From: Actinoplanes italicus
Lineage (GTDB): Bacteria; Actinomycetota; Actinomycetes; Mycobacteriales; Micromonosporaceae
Direction: 5' to 3'
DNA length: 64,000 nt
Assembly: GCF_003001815.1 (NCBI RefSeq)
Contig: NZ_PVMZ01000002.1
Location: 620,001 to 684,000 of the forward strand
This document shows positions 49,196 through 60,269 of the stretch, in pieces. Positions within the stretch are counted from its first letter, which is position 1. Every line of letters starts with the position of its first letter. Made by a program: the position numbers and the translations under genes. Under the pieces are notes generated by a model. It had not been told where the DNA came from and did no database searches. It saw only the letters and a program-made list of their open reading frames with translations.

Positions 49196-50269
49196 ATGGC
49201 GAGTCCCCGGAAACGTTCGCGTATCCACCCCCACCGTCCACCGACCGACATCGATCGAGGAGTCATCCCCGCTCCGCGCGGTCCGGCCGGCCGGACCCCG
49301 GCCGGCCCGGTGAACGGCTCCGCCGTGTCACCGCCCGATCCCGCCGCCTCCACGCCACCCGCGCCCGAAGGAGCGCCCGTCGGTGCGCGCGACGAGCAGG
49401 CGACGCCCATGGTCACCGCCAGGGAACTGGTGGCGATCGGCTCGGCGCTGCTCCTCCTGCTCTTCCTGATCAAGATCTATGGCGTCGCACGGTACTCGCT
49501 CACTACCACGACCGCGCTGCTCGCTGCCACGCCGGTGCAGGTGGCGCTGGGTACGGTGACGATCTACGCCTACTTCGTGCTTCCCGCGATCGCGCTCGGC
49601 ACCCTGTGGTTCGCGGTACGGTTCCGCGCCCGTATCCAGCCCGCTCTCTGGCCGCTGATTCTGATCATCGCTTCCGTGACGGCGCTCGCGTCGCCGTACA
49701 AATATCTGCTTCAAGGTCTTGCAGTGGTTCTCGCCGCTCTCTGTGTCGAGCTCTTCATCCGTCAGGTCCGGCACCGGTGGCGGGACTCGGCCGACGAGCG
49801 GCTCGTCCGGCGCTATCACCGGCTGGCCGGCTGGCGGGGGCTGTCGGTCGTCTACCTGGGCGCCGCCTCGCTCGCGTTCCAGTTCATGCACAGCCTCGAC
49901 GTGCCGTGGGTGTCGGCGCAGGCGTTTCTGCTGAACGGTTCGGCGGTGACGACGACCCAGGACCTGTTCGACGGCGCGAACCGGTTGAAGGTGCGGCCGG
50001 AGAGCCGGTTCGTGGGCTATCCCATCGCCGAGACCGAGGAGTGGCTGACGGTGCTGCACGCCGACACCCGGTACGTCATGCGCATCCCGCAATCGGCCGT
50101 GGACACCCGCCTGACCTGCCACAACGAGGATGACCAGCTGTCCGGCGACCAGCCTCTGCTGGAGGCTCTGCAGGGCAACACCTACAGCTCGCCGAACCTC
50201 GACTGCCGTGAGGTGCTGCGCTACCTGTCTCAGAAGGTCCCGGGCCGGCCACTCCCCACCGGCAACTGA
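49196..50269 (+). CDS. Membrane protein of unknown function
   Basis: Product of 357 residues. A Pro/Arg-rich, disordered N-terminal 85 residues is followed by four hydrophobic segments (about 85-98, 120-140, 150-165 and 168-180), a charged stretch, and an extracytoplasmic C-terminal domain of about 130 residues containing two cysteines (LTCHNEDD, NLDCREVL). No family recognised. ATG 49196 follows AAAGGG; TACGCT about 39 bases upstream could be the -10 box. It is divergent from the sigma factor and could be a target of it. Confidence 0.6.
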   Translation: MASPRKRSRIHPHRPPTDIDRGVIPAPRGPAGRTPAGPVNGSAVSPPDPAASTPPAPEGAPVGARDEQATPMVTARELVAIGSALLLLLFLIKIYGVARYSLTTTTALLAATPVQVALGTVTIYAYFVLPAIALGTLWFAVRFRARIQPALWPLILIIASVTALASPYKYLLQGLAVVLAALCVELFIRQVRHRWRDSADERLVRRYHRLAGWRGLSVVYLGAASLAFQFMHSLDVPWVSAQAFLLNGSAVTTTQDLFDGANRLKVRPESRFVGYPIAETEEWLTVLHADTRYVMRIPQSAVDTRLTCHNEDDQLSGDQPLLEALQGNTYSSPNLDCREVLRYLSQKVPGRPLPTGN

Positions 50270-50286
50270 CCCCGTCCGTCCTCCCC

Positions 50287-50345
50287 AGCTGTGCCGTACC
50301 GCTGTCTCAGCCCGGCCATGACAGCGGTGAGACCCAGCCGGGGCA
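50287..50345. repeat. Convergent-intergenic palindromic repeat, copy B
   Basis: CAGCTGTGCCGTACCGCTGT leads into a perfect inner palindrome ACCGCTGTC / GACAGCGGT (50298-50326), with outer CCCC-AGC / AGC-CGGGG arms. It shares its sequence with copies A, C and D and again lies between converging genes. Confidence 0.8.
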
Positions 50346-50362
50346 GGATCGGTGGCCCTACC

Positions 50363-50397
50363 GGAAAAGACCGGGGCCGGTGAGTGACCGGCCCCGG
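50363..50397 (-). terminator. Terminator of ilvD (minus strand)
   Basis: Perfect 11-bp stem CCGGGGCCGGT / ACCGGCCCCGG with loop GAGTG at 50371-50397. Read on the minus strand it is followed by TCTTTTCC. Confidence 0.8.
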
Positions 50398-50416
50398 ATC
50401 AGTGCGGTGATGCGGG

Positions 50417-52264
50417 TTACTCGGGAACGCGCCGGTAAGCGCCGTCACTGGCCGCCGTCGCCATCGAGGCGTAGGCGCGCAGCGCCGCGGAGACCGGCCG
50501 CTGGCGGTCGACCGGCGTGTACGGCTTCGGCCGCCGTTCCTGCTCGTGCCGGCGCTGCGCCAGCACGTCGTCGTGGACGTTGAGGGTGATGCTGCGTCCC
50601 GGGATGTCGATGGTGATCTCGTCACCGGTCTCGACGAGGGCGATGAGCCCGCCGCCGGCCGCCTCGGGGGAGACGTGGCCGATGGAGAGGCCGGAGGTGC
50701 CGCCGGAGAAGCGTCCGTCGGTGATCAGTGCGCACGCTTTGCCGAGGCCGCGGCCCTTGAGGAACGAGGTCGGGTAGAGCATCTCCTGCATGCCGGGACC
50801 GCCACGCGGGCCCTCGTACCGGATGATCACGACGTCGCCCTCGACGACCTCCTTGCCGAGGATGCCGGTGACCGCGTCGTCCTGGGACTCGTAGACGCGG
50901 GCCGGGCCGGTGAACTTCCAGATCGACTCGTCGACGCCGGCGGTCTTGACGACGCAGCCGTCCGGGGCGAGGTTGCCGAAGAGGATCGCCAGACCACCGT
51001 CGACGGTGTAGGCGTGCTCGACCGACCGGATGCAGCCCTCGACCGCGTCGGTGTCCAGTTTCGCCCAGCGGTTCTGTGTGCTGAACGGTTCGACGGTGCG
51101 GACGCCGCCGGGAGCGGCGTGGAACAGCTCCAGCGCCTCCGCGGAGGGGGAGCCGCCGCGGATGTCCCACTTGTCCAGCCAGGAGGACAGGTCGGGGGAG
51201 TGCACCGCGCGGACGTCGGTCTTGAGAGCGCCACCCCGGTGCAGCTCACCGAGCAGGGCCGGGATGCCGCCGGCCCGATGCACGTCCTCCATGTGGTACT
51301 TCGGGCTGTTCGGCGCGACCTTGGACAGGCAGGGCACCCGGCGCGAGATGGCGTCGATGTCGGAGACGCTGAAGTCGAGCTCGGCCTCGCGGGCCGCGGC
51401 CAGCAGGTGCAGGATCGTGTTCGTCGAGCCGCCCATGGCCACGTCGAGGGCGACCGCGTTCTCGAAGGCGTCCCGGTTGGCGATCGAGCGCGGCAGCACC
51501 GCCTCGTCGTTCTGCTCGTAATACTCCTTGGCGATCTGCACGATCAGCCGGCCGGCCTCGGTGAACAGCGCCTTGCGGGACGCGTGCGTGGCCAGCGTCG
51601 AGCCGTTGCCCGGCAGTGACAGGCCGATCGCCTCGGTGAGGCAGTTCATCGAGTTGGCGGTGAACATGCCGGAGCACGAGCCGCAGGTGGGACAGGCCGA
51701 GCGCTCGATGGTGTCGAGCTGGGCGTCGGTGACGTTGTCGTTGGCGGCGGCGCTCATCGCGTCGACCAGGTCGAGCTTCTCGTGGACGATGCCCTCGATG
51801 GCGATCGTCTTGCCGGCCTCCATCGGGCCGCCGGAGACGAAGACCGTCGGGATGTTGAGCCGCAGCGCGGCGATCAGCATGCCGGGGGTGATCTTGTCGC
51901 AGTTCGAGATGCAGACCAGGGCGTCGGCGCAGTGCGCGTTCACCATGTATTCGACGGCGTCGGCGATCAGTTCCCGGCTGGGCAGGCTGTAGAGCATGCC
52001 GCCGTGGCCCATCGCGATGCCGTCGTCGACGGCGATCGTGTTGAACTCGCGCCCGATGCCGCCCGCCTCGAAGATCGACTCGGCGACGAGGCCGCCCATG
52101 TCCTTGAGATGCACGTGCCCGGGTACGAACTGGGTGTAGCTGTTGGCGATGGCGACGATCGGCTTGCCGAAGTCGTCGTCGGTCATGCCGGTGGCGCGCC
52201 ACAGGGCGCGCGCGCCGGCCATCGTCCGACCGTGAGTAGAGGTCCGGGAGCGCAGCTCAGGCAT
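50417..52264 (-). CDS. ilvD: Dihydroxy-acid dehydratase
   Basis: Product of 615 residues, full length. It dehydrates dihydroxy acids to the 2-keto acids of valine and isoleucine. Fe-S ligands lie in [12 protein letters not shown] and [19 protein letters not shown]. Also seen: GGTMGGSTNT-type [14 protein letters not shown], and [23 protein letters not shown] near the C-terminus. ATG 52264 matches the conserved [13 protein letters not shown] start. CACTAT seven bases upstream may be a leaderless -10 box. It lies 2 kb from ilvBNC but on the opposite strand, so it is controlled separately from the attenuator. Confidence 0.97.
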   Translation of the reverse strand: MPELRSRTSTHGRTMAGARALWRATGMTDDDFGKPIVAIANSYTQFVPGHVHLKDMGGLVAESIFEAGGIGREFNTIAVDDGIAMGHGGMLYSLPSRELIADAVEYMVNAHCADALVCISNCDKITPGMLIAALRLNIPTVFVSGGPMEAGKTIAIEGIVHEKLDLVDAMSAAANDNVTDAQLDTIERSACPTCGSCSGMFTANSMNCLTEAIGLSLPGNGSTLATHASRKALFTEAGRLIVQIAKEYYEQNDEAVLPRSIANRDAFENAVALDVAMGGSTNTILHLLAAAREAELDFSVSDIDAISRRVPCLSKVAPNSPKYHMEDVHRAGGIPALLGELHRGGALKTDVRAVHSPDLSSWLDKWDIRGGSPSAEALELFHAAPGGVRTVEPFSTQNRWAKLDTDAVEGCIRSVEHAYTVDGGLAILFGNLAPDGCVVKTAGVDESIWKFTGPARVYESQDDAVTGILGKEVVEGDVVIIRYEGPRGGPGMQEMLYPTSFLKGRGLGKACALITDGRFSGGTSGLSIGHVSPEAAGGGLIALVETGDEITIDIPGRSITLNVHDDVLAQRRHEQERRPKPYTPVDRQRPVSAALRAYASMATAASDGAYRRVPE

Positions 52265-52384
52265 GCCACCCATAGTGCCACTGCGCAGGCCGTCGACCAC
52301 GGCGGACGTCCACAGCTCGGGACGGCCGGGGTGTCGCAATCGGCGAAGATCCGGCAGAGTGTGTCCGTGCACTCACCGTCCGGT

Positions 52385-54727
52385 ATGGAACTGGCGGGCC
52401 TCGCGGGCCTGCTCGTCGCCGTACCGGCGGTCGCCTACCTCGGTCAGTCCGGCCGCCGGCACACCGGCGCGGCCCGCCGGGCCCACCTTCTGCTGGCCGC
52501 CGGCGGCGCGGTGGCGACCGCCGCGGCGCTGGCCGGACTGGCCACCGCTCTGCTGACCGGGCACCACGACGTTCCGGGCCACAGCCGGGCCCTGGCCACG
52601 GCGGTCGCGATCGGCATGGGCCTGGGCACGCTCGCCCTGCTCGCCGGCACGGTCGCGCTGCCCGGTGCCGCCCGCAGCCCGGGCGATGCGGTCCGGCACG
52701 TGCTGGACGGCCTGGTCATCGCGGCCGCCATCTGGTTCGTCGGCTGGGTGCTGCTGAGCCGGCCGACCCGCGTGCTGGGCGACGCGACGCCCAACACGTG
52801 CCTGGCCATCCTGCTGCCGGCCGTGCTCCTGGTGATCGGGCTCGGTCTGACCGCGGTGCTGGCGCTGCACGCCCACCGGCCGCGGCGGCACACCGTGCGG
52901 GTGGCGGCCGGGGTGACCGTGGTGGCCGCCGCGGCGAACGTGCTGGCCATCGGCATCTGCCGGGAGCACGACGGGTACACGCTGGTCAGCGGCCTGCTGC
53001 TGACCGCCGGGCTGACGCACGTGGCGTGGGCTGTACGCGCCGCCGACCGGCCGGTCGAGGTGTCCGGCGACGTGCTGGAGCGCGGCGGGGCGTACGTGGT
53101 GGTCCCGATGCTCGCCATGGTCGCCGCGCTCGGCTACCACCTGGCCCGGGGCGGGACGATGGACCTGTTCGGCTATCTCGGCGCCACCGTCGAGGGCCTG
53201 GCGCTGGTCGGGCGGCAGTATCTGGCTCTCGGCGACGTGCGGCGCTACACGATGCGGCTCCGGCAGAGCGAGGCGCACTTCCGTGAACTGGCGCACACCG
53301 ACCCGCTGACCGGGCTGGCCAACCGGCGTGGCCTGCAACGTGCACTGCGCTCGGCGCCGGACGGGGCGAAGACCGCCCTCATCGGCATCGACATGGACGG
53401 CTTCAAGACCGTCAACGACATGCGCGGGCACGACGTCGGCGACCGGGTGCTGGCCGAGGTCGGCGCCCGGCTGCGGCGGAACCTGCTGGCCGGGGACGTG
53501 GCGGCCCGGCTCGGCGGTGACGAGTTCGCGGTGCTGATGCACGGGGGCGCCGACGAGGCCGTGCTGGCGGCGCACCGGCTGCTCGCGGTACTCGGTGAGC
53601 CGTACGACGTCGACGGGGGTTCGATCTTCCTCTCCGCCAGTGTGGGTGTGGCCGCCACCGGTGAGCTGCTGCACGACGCCGACCTGGCGCTGCGGTACGC
53701 CAAGCAGCGCGGCAAGAACCGGGTCGAGAGCTATCAGGCCGAGTACGACGAACTGCTGCGCCGCCGGGGCACGCTGACCGGTGAGCTCCGTCATGCGATC
53801 GACCGTGACCAGCTGCGCCTGGTGTACCAGCCGGTGGTGGCGCTGCCGTCGATGCGCCCGGTGGGTGCCGAGGCGCTGCTGCGCTGGACGCACCCGGACC
53901 TGGGCCGGGTCCCGCCGGTGGAGTTCATCCCGGTGGCCGAGGAGTCCGGGCTGATCAACCGGATCGGCGCCTGGGTGCTCGAGGAGGCCTGCAAGCAGCT
54001 CGCCGAGTGGCTGGCCAAGGGGCATGACGTGTGGCTGTCGGTGAACCTGTCGCCGAAGGAGCTGCACGACGCCGATTACGCGGGCCGGGTCGCGGACGTG
54101 CTGGAGGAGTACGGCGTACCTCCGCAGCGCCTGGTCCTGGAGGTGACCGAGCACGCCGTGGCCACCGACATGGAGGAACTGGTCCGCCGGCTCGCCGAAC
54201 TGCGGGAGACCGGGGTGCGGATCGCGCTGGACGACTTCGGCGCCGGGTACTCCTCGCTGACCCAGCTGCGCACTCTTCCGGTGGACATCCTGAAGATCGA
54301 CCACGCGCTGGTGGCCGAGCCGGAGTCGCGGACCGGTACGGCGGCGCCGCTGGTCGACGTGGTGGTGCGGCTCGGGCACCGGCTGGGTCTCGAGGTGCTG
54401 GCCGAGGGGATCGGCACCCCGGCGCAGCGGGAGGTGGTCGAGGAGGCCGGCTGCCGGCTGGGCCAGGGCTCGCTGTTCGGCTGGGGAGTGCCCGCCGAGC
54501 ACCTCGAATCACGGCTGTTGTCATTGCGGTCACCCGGCCCGCGACCGGCTCCGGCACCCCGGTCGACGCCGCAGAACGACGCGCCGGCCCGCAGTCAGGT
54601 GGTCCGCCTCGGACCGGGAATGCGGCAGGTCAGAGCGTTGTTGCCGAGCGATCCGGATTTCGTGGCGGCGACCCGTGATCAAAATGTGGGATCAGTTGAC
54701 TCAGGCCGTGAGATGGGGCAAGGTTAG
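52385..54727 (+). CDS. Membrane GGDEF-EAL protein, copy 3
   Basis: Product of 780 residues from ATG 52385; GTG 52367 would add six. About nine hydrophobic segments in residues 1-285 form the sensor part. GGDEF with [16 protein letters not shown] lies near 376. EAL follows with GAEALLRWTHPDLG (about 495), NLSPKEL, LVLEVTEH and DDFGAGYSSL. Both active sites are complete. After the EAL domain a 65-residue Pro/Arg-rich tail (GPRPAPAPRSTPQ) runs to the stop, only a few bases before the ilvB leader peptide. The tail region therefore contains the ilvBNC promoter. Confidence 0.92.
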   Translation: MELAGLAGLLVAVPAVAYLGQSGRRHTGAARRAHLLLAAGGAVATAAALAGLATALLTGHHDVPGHSRALATAVAIGMGLGTLALLAGTVALPGAARSPGDAVRHVLDGLVIAAAIWFVGWVLLSRPTRVLGDATPNTCLAILLPAVLLVIGLGLTAVLALHAHRPRRHTVRVAAGVTVVAAAANVLAIGICREHDGYTLVSGLLLTAGLTHVAWAVRAADRPVEVSGDVLERGGAYVVVPMLAMVAALGYHLARGGTMDLFGYLGATVEGLALVGRQYLALGDVRRYTMRLRQSEAHFRELAHTDPLTGLANRRGLQRALRSAPDGAKTALIGIDMDGFKTVNDMRGHDVGDRVLAEVGARLRRNLLAGDVAARLGGDEFAVLMHGGADEAVLAAHRLLAVLGEPYDVDGGSIFLSASVGVAATGELLHDADLALRYAKQRGKNRVESYQAEYDELLRRRGTLTGELRHAIDRDQLRLVYQPVVALPSMRPVGAEALLRWTHPDLGRVPPVEFIPVAEESGLINRIGAWVLEEACKQLAEWLAKGHDVWLSVNLSPKELHDADYAGRVADVLEEYGVPPQRLVLEVTEHAVATDMEELVRRLAELRETGVRIALDDFGAGYSSLTQLRTLPVDILKIDHALVAEPESRTGTAAPLVDVVVRLGHRLGLEVLAEGIGTPAQREVVEEAGCRLGQGSLFGWGVPAEHLESRLLSLRSPGPRPAPAPRSTPQNDAPARSQVVRLGPGMRQVRALLPSDPDFVAATRDQNVGSVDSGREMGQG
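54696..54724 (+). promoter_or_regulatory. Putative promoter of the ilvBNC operon
   Basis: TTGACT (54696-54701), 17 bases, then CAAGGT (54719-54724). Transcription would begin close to the leader peptide ATG at 54732, so the leader mRNA would be almost leaderless. The promoter lies inside the 3' end of the GGDEF-EAL gene. Confidence 0.5.
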
Positions 54728-54731
54728 CCGC

Positions 54732-54761
54732 ATGTGCTTCGCGTCCCGAGTACTTATCTGA
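54732..54761 (+). CDS. ilvB leader peptide
   Basis: ATG TGC TTC GCG TCC CGA GTA CTT ATC TGA encodes MCFASRVLI. The three codons before the stop are Val-Leu-Ile, exactly the amino acids made by the operon. Two hairpins follow, the second a terminator. This is the classic layout of transcription attenuation of branched-chain biosynthesis, known for ilvBNC in corynebacteria. It begins about seven bases after the putative -10 box. Confidence 0.8.
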   Translation: MCFASRVLI

Positions 54762-54826
54762 GCGCACCGCTCCCACCTTGGGGAGGGTGCGCTAGGTCCC
54801 GTGCTTCCGCACGAGGGCCTTTTTTG
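54761..54826 (+). promoter_or_regulatory. Transcription attenuator of ilvBNC
   Basis: Hairpin 1: AGCGCACC..CTCCC / GGGAG.GGTGCGCT (54761-54793), starting at the leader stop codon. Hairpin 2: CGTGC-TTCC-GCACG with flanking GG/CC pairs, then six T (54795-54826), an intrinsic terminator. The 3' arm of hairpin 1 (GTGCG, 54788-54791 region) can pair instead with CGCAC of hairpin 2. A ribosome stalled on Val-Leu-Ile codons would block hairpin 1 and so favour that antiterminator. Confidence 0.75.
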
Positions 54827-54870
54827 TTGCTCAAGTGCCGGGACCGCTTACCGAAAAGGTCTGAACTGCC

Positions 54871-56696
54871 ATGACTAGACCCACTCCTGAAACCCTCGCC
54901 CACCGAGCCACGCCGGCCACCGTCGCGGCGGCCGTGAACACCGCTCCCACCACCGTGGCCCCGGTAGCCACGACCGGTGCCGGCGCGCTCGTCCGGTCAC
55001 TCGAGGCACTCGGGGTCGAGGTCGCGTTCGGCATTCCGGGCGGGGCGATCCTTCCGGCGTACGACCCGCTGTTCGACTCGAAGGTGCGGCACATCCTGGT
55101 GCGCCACGAGCAGGGCGCCGGTCACGCCGCCACCGGCTACGCGCAGGCCACCGGCAGGGTCGGCGTCTGCATCGCGACCAGTGGGCCGGGCGCCACCAAC
55201 CTGGTCACGCCGATCGCCGACGCGTACATGGACTCGGTGCCGATCGTCGCGATCACCGGTCAGGTCGGCCGGCCGTACATCGGCACGGACGCCTTCCAGG
55301 AGGCGGACATCCAGGGCATCACCCTGCCGATCACCAAGCACAACTTCCTGGTGCAGAACGCCGAGGAGCTGCCCCGGATCCTGGCCGAGGCGTTCCACCT
55401 GGCGCTCACCGGCCGTCCCGGCCCGGTCCTGGTCGACATCCCGAAGGACGTGCTGACCTCGCAGACCACGTTCCAGTGGCCGCCCACGCTGGACCTGCCC
55501 GGTTACCGCCCGACCCTGCACCCGCACGGCAAGCAGATCCGTGAGGCGGCCCGTCTCATCGCGGCGGCCAAGCGCCCGGTGCTGTACGTGGGTGGCGGCG
55601 TCCACAAGGCCGGCGCCACCGACGGGCTGCGCAAGCTGGCCGAGCTCACCGGCATCCCGGTGGTCACCACGCTGATGGGCATCGGCGCGTTCCCCGACTC
55701 GCACCCGCAGCACCTGGGCATGCCCGGCATGCACGGCACGGTTCCGGCCGTCTACGCGCTGCAGAAGTCGGACCTGCTGATCACGCTCGGCGCCCGCTTC
55801 GACGACCGGGTGACCGGCAAGCTCGACTCGTTCGCGCCGGACGCCAAGATCGTGCACGCGGACATCGACCCGGCCGAGATCGGCAAGAACCGGCACGCGG
55901 ACGTCCCGATCGTCGGCGACGCCCGGCACGTGATCGACGAGCTGATCGCTGCGGTCTCCGCCACCGCGGGCGGCACCGAGCAGTACGCCGCCTGGTGGGC
56001 CACGCTCAACGACATCCGCGAGCGCTACCCGCTGGGCTACGACGAGCCGACCGACGGCACCCTGGCCCCGCAGTACGTGATCGAGCGGCTCGGCGAGATC
56101 GTCGGCCCGGACGCGATCTACTGCGCCGGTGTCGGTCAGCACCAGATGTGGGCGTCCCAGTTCATCAAGTACGAGAAGCCGGGCACCTGGCTCAACTCGG
56201 GCGGCGCCGGAACGATGGGCTACGCGGTCCCGGCCGCGATGGGCGCCAAGGTCGCGCAGCCGGACACCACGGTCTGGGCGATCGACGGCGACGGCTGCTT
56301 CCAGATGACCAACCAGGAGCTGGCCACCTGCGCGCTGGAGGGCATCCCGATCAAGGTGGCCGTCATCAACAACGGCAACCTGGGCATGGTCCGGCAGTGG
56401 CAGACGCTGTTCTACGACGGCCGTTACTCCAACACCGAGCTGGGCACGCACAAGCACCGCATCCCGGACTTCGTGAAGCTGGCCGAGGCGCTCGGCTGCA
56501 TCGGCCTGCGGTGCGAGTCGAAGGACGACGTCGACAAGGTCATCAAGCAGGCCATGGAGATCAACGACGCCCCGGTGGTCATCGACTTCACGGTCGGCAA
56601 GGACGCCATGGTGTGGCCGATGGTCCCGGCCGGCACCAGCAACGACGAGATCATGTTCGCCCGGGACGTGCGCCCGACGTTCGAAGAGGACGACCT

Positions 56697-56700
<4 letters not shown>
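54871..56700 (+). CDS. ilvB: Acetolactate synthase, large subunit
   Basis: Product of 609 residues. ThDP enzyme joining two pyruvates, or pyruvate and 2-ketobutyrate. The catalytic Glu is in [19 protein letters not shown], the FAD-binding middle domain has [29 protein letters not shown], and the ThDP-binding motif reads [18 protein letters not shown] through [13 protein letters not shown]. An Ala/Thr-rich N-terminal stretch of 35 residues precedes the catalytic part. It overlaps ilvN by four bases. Regulated by the upstream attenuator. Confidence 0.97.
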
Positions 56701-58305
<1,605 letters not shown>

Positions 58306-58309
58306 TCAT

Positions 58310-58333
58310 GAAAAAGGCCTCTAACATCGAGGC
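58310..58333 (-). terminator. Minus-strand terminator between ilvC and serA
   Basis: GGCCTC / GAGGCC hairpin (about 58315-58332). Read on the minus strand it is followed by TTTTTC. It would stop transcripts coming antisense through serA. On the plus strand its loop contains TAACAT, eight bases before the serA ATG, which could be a -10 box for a leaderless serA mRNA. Confidence 0.5.
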
Positions 58334-58335
58334 CC

Positions 58336-59922
58336 ATGAGTCCAGTAGTGCTCGTCACCGAGGAACTGGCAGCGGCCGCGCTCGACGTGCTGGCCGAGGA
58401 CTTCGAGGTTAGACGGATCGACGGCACGGATCGGGCAGCGCTCCTCGGAGCGCTGCCCGATGCGCATGCGGTGATCATTCGCAGTGCCACCCGGGTCGAC
58501 GCCGAGGCCCTCGCGCACGGCACGAGGCTGCGCGTCGTGGCCCGCGCCGGGGTCGGTCTCGACAACGTCGACATCCCCGCCGCCACCGCCCGCGGTGTGC
58601 TCGTCGTCAACGCTCCGACCAGCAACATCGTCTCCGCGGCCGAGCAGGCGGTGGCCTTGCTGCTGGCGGTGGCCCGGCACACGGCGGCGGCGAGCGCGGC
58701 GCTCAAGGCGGGCGCCTGGCGGCGCTCGGCCTACACCGGGGTCGAGGTGCAGGGCAAAACCGTCGGGGTGGTCGGCCTGGGGCGGATCGGCGTCCTGTTC
58801 GCGCAGCGCATGGCGGCCTTCGGCGTACGCCTGATCGCCTACGACCCCTATGTACAGCCGGCCCGCGCGGCCCAGCTGGGTGTGCACCTCGTGGAGCTCC
58901 CGGAGCTGCTGCGGGAGAGTGACTTCGTCTCGGTGCACCTTCCCCGTACGCCTGAGACGTTGGGTTTGATCGGGGAGAAGGAACTCGCGCTGGTCAAGCC
59001 GGGGCTCCGGATCGTCAACGCGGCCCGCGGCGGGCTCGTCGACGAGCGGGCGCTGGCCGAGGCGCTGATCGACGGCCGGGTGGCGGGCGCCGGGCTGGAC
59101 GTCTTCGAGACCGAGCCGCTCACCGAGTCACCGCTGTTCGGACTGGACAACGTGGTGGTCACGCCGCATCTGGGCGCCTCGACCGTGGAGGCGCAGGACA
59201 AGGCGGGACTGGCCGTGGCCCGCAGCGTGCGGTTGGCGCTGCGTGGCGAGTTCGTCCCGGACGCGGTGAACGTACGGGCCGGAGGCGCCGTCGACGAGGA
59301 CGTGCGCCCCCTGCTGCCGCTGGCCGAGAAGCTCGGCCGGATCCTCACCGCGGTCGCGGGTGGTGTCGCCGACGGTGTGACGGTCGAGGTGCGCGGCGAG
59401 ATCGCGGGCCGCGATCTGTCGGTGCTGCCGCTGGCCGCGGCGAAAGGCCTGTTCGCGCCGATCGTGGACGAGCGGGTGACCTATGTGAACGCCACCCAGC
59501 TGGCCGCCGACCGCGGTGTCGAGGTCCGGCTGGCCACGGCCGAGGACGCCGGGGAGCACGCGAGCCTCGTGGTGGTGCACGGCGCGTTGCCGGACGGCCG
59601 CTCCGTCGTGGTGGCCGGCGCGGTGACCGTCACCGGGACCCGGCTCACCGAGGTCGACGGATTCGATCTGGACCTGCCGGCCGAGGGTGTCCTGGTGTTC
59701 CTCTCCTACACCGACCGTCCCGGGGTCGTCGGCGCCATCGGCACGGCGTTCGGCACGGCCGGCATCAACATCGCCGCCATGCGCGTGGCCCGCCGGGCGG
59801 CCGGTGGTGAGGCGCTCATGGTGCTGACCGTGGACTCGCCCGTCACGCCGGAGCTGCTGGCCGGGGTGGGCGCGGTGATCGGCGCCTCCCGGGCCGCCGT
59901 GGCGGACCTGCGCAACGACTAG
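58336..59922 (+). CDS. serA: D-3-phosphoglycerate dehydrogenase
   Basis: Product of 528 residues, the long actinobacterial type. First step of serine synthesis. NAD-binding GVVGLGRIGVLFAQRM, the catalytic Arg in NAARGGLVDERAL, Glu in DVFETEPL and His in VTPHLGAST are all present. After the catalytic part come the intervening allosteric domain (about 315-450) and a C-terminal ACT domain (VLVFLSYTDRPGVVGAIGTAFG, then NIAAMRVARRAAGGEALMVLTVD). No Shine-Dalgarno sequence is seen; a -10-like TAACAT lies eight bases upstream. It converges with the small gene at 59919 with stop codons overlapping. Confidence 0.96.
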   Translation: MSPVVLVTEELAAAALDVLAEDFEVRRIDGTDRAALLGALPDAHAVIIRSATRVDAEALAHGTRLRVVARAGVGLDNVDIPAATARGVLVVNAPTSNIVSAAEQAVALLLAVARHTAAASAALKAGAWRRSAYTGVEVQGKTVGVVGLGRIGVLFAQRMAAFGVRLIAYDPYVQPARAAQLGVHLVELPELLRESDFVSVHLPRTPETLGLIGEKELALVKPGLRIVNAARGGLVDERALAEALIDGRVAGAGLDVFETEPLTESPLFGLDNVVVTPHLGASTVEAQDKAGLAVARSVRLALRGEFVPDAVNVRAGGAVDEDVRPLLPLAEKLGRILTAVAGGVADGVTVEVRGEIAGRDLSVLPLAAAKGLFAPIVDERVTYVNATQLAADRGVEVRLATAEDAGEHASLVVVHGALPDGRSVVVAGAVTVTGTRLTEVDGFDLDLPAEGVLVFLSYTDRPGVVGAIGTAFGTAGINIAAMRVARRAAGGEALMVLTVDSPVTPELLAGVGAVIGASRAAVADLRND

Positions 59923-60269
59923 AAGGCGCGGTAGACCGAGCCGTCTTGGAGGTCGAGCAGGTCGAGATGGAACTGTGCGGCGTACTTCTCGATCATCTCG
60001 AGCACGATGTCGGCACAGTTCTCGTCGAGTTTCATGTGGATGTGGTCGGCCTCGGCATGCAGCGGAGCGGCGGCCCACGGCGAGCCCGGCTCCGCCGCGC
60101 CCGGCCCGCGGTCCGGGTAATGGCTGGTCACAGCGTCGTAGAAGGCCACGACACGAGGATCGGCGGCCCGATGCGGATGCTCGCCGCGAGTGCAGCGTGC
60201 GTTGGCGTCCCGGACCGCGTCCGGTTCGGCCGTCTGGCCCATGGCCCACACCACTAGGTCGAAACTCAC
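59919..60269 (-). CDS. Small conserved-type hypothetical protein
   Basis: Product of 116 residues, no membrane segment. Starts MSFDLVVWAMGQTAEPDAV, then a region YDAVTSHYPD, an HIHMKLDENCADIVLEMIEKYAAQFHLDLLDLQDGSVY segment that should form an alpha/beta fold. It resembles small actinobacterial proteins of unknown role that I cannot name. Its stop codon overlaps that of serA (shared CTAG), and any readthrough transcript would run antisense through serA to the hairpin at 58315. Confidence 0.7.
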   Translation of the reverse strand: MSFDLVVWAMGQTAEPDAVRDANARCTRGEHPHRAADPRVVAFYDAVTSHYPDRGPGAAEPGSPWAAAPLHAEADHIHMKLDENCADIVLEMIEKYAAQFHLDLLDLQDGSVYRAF

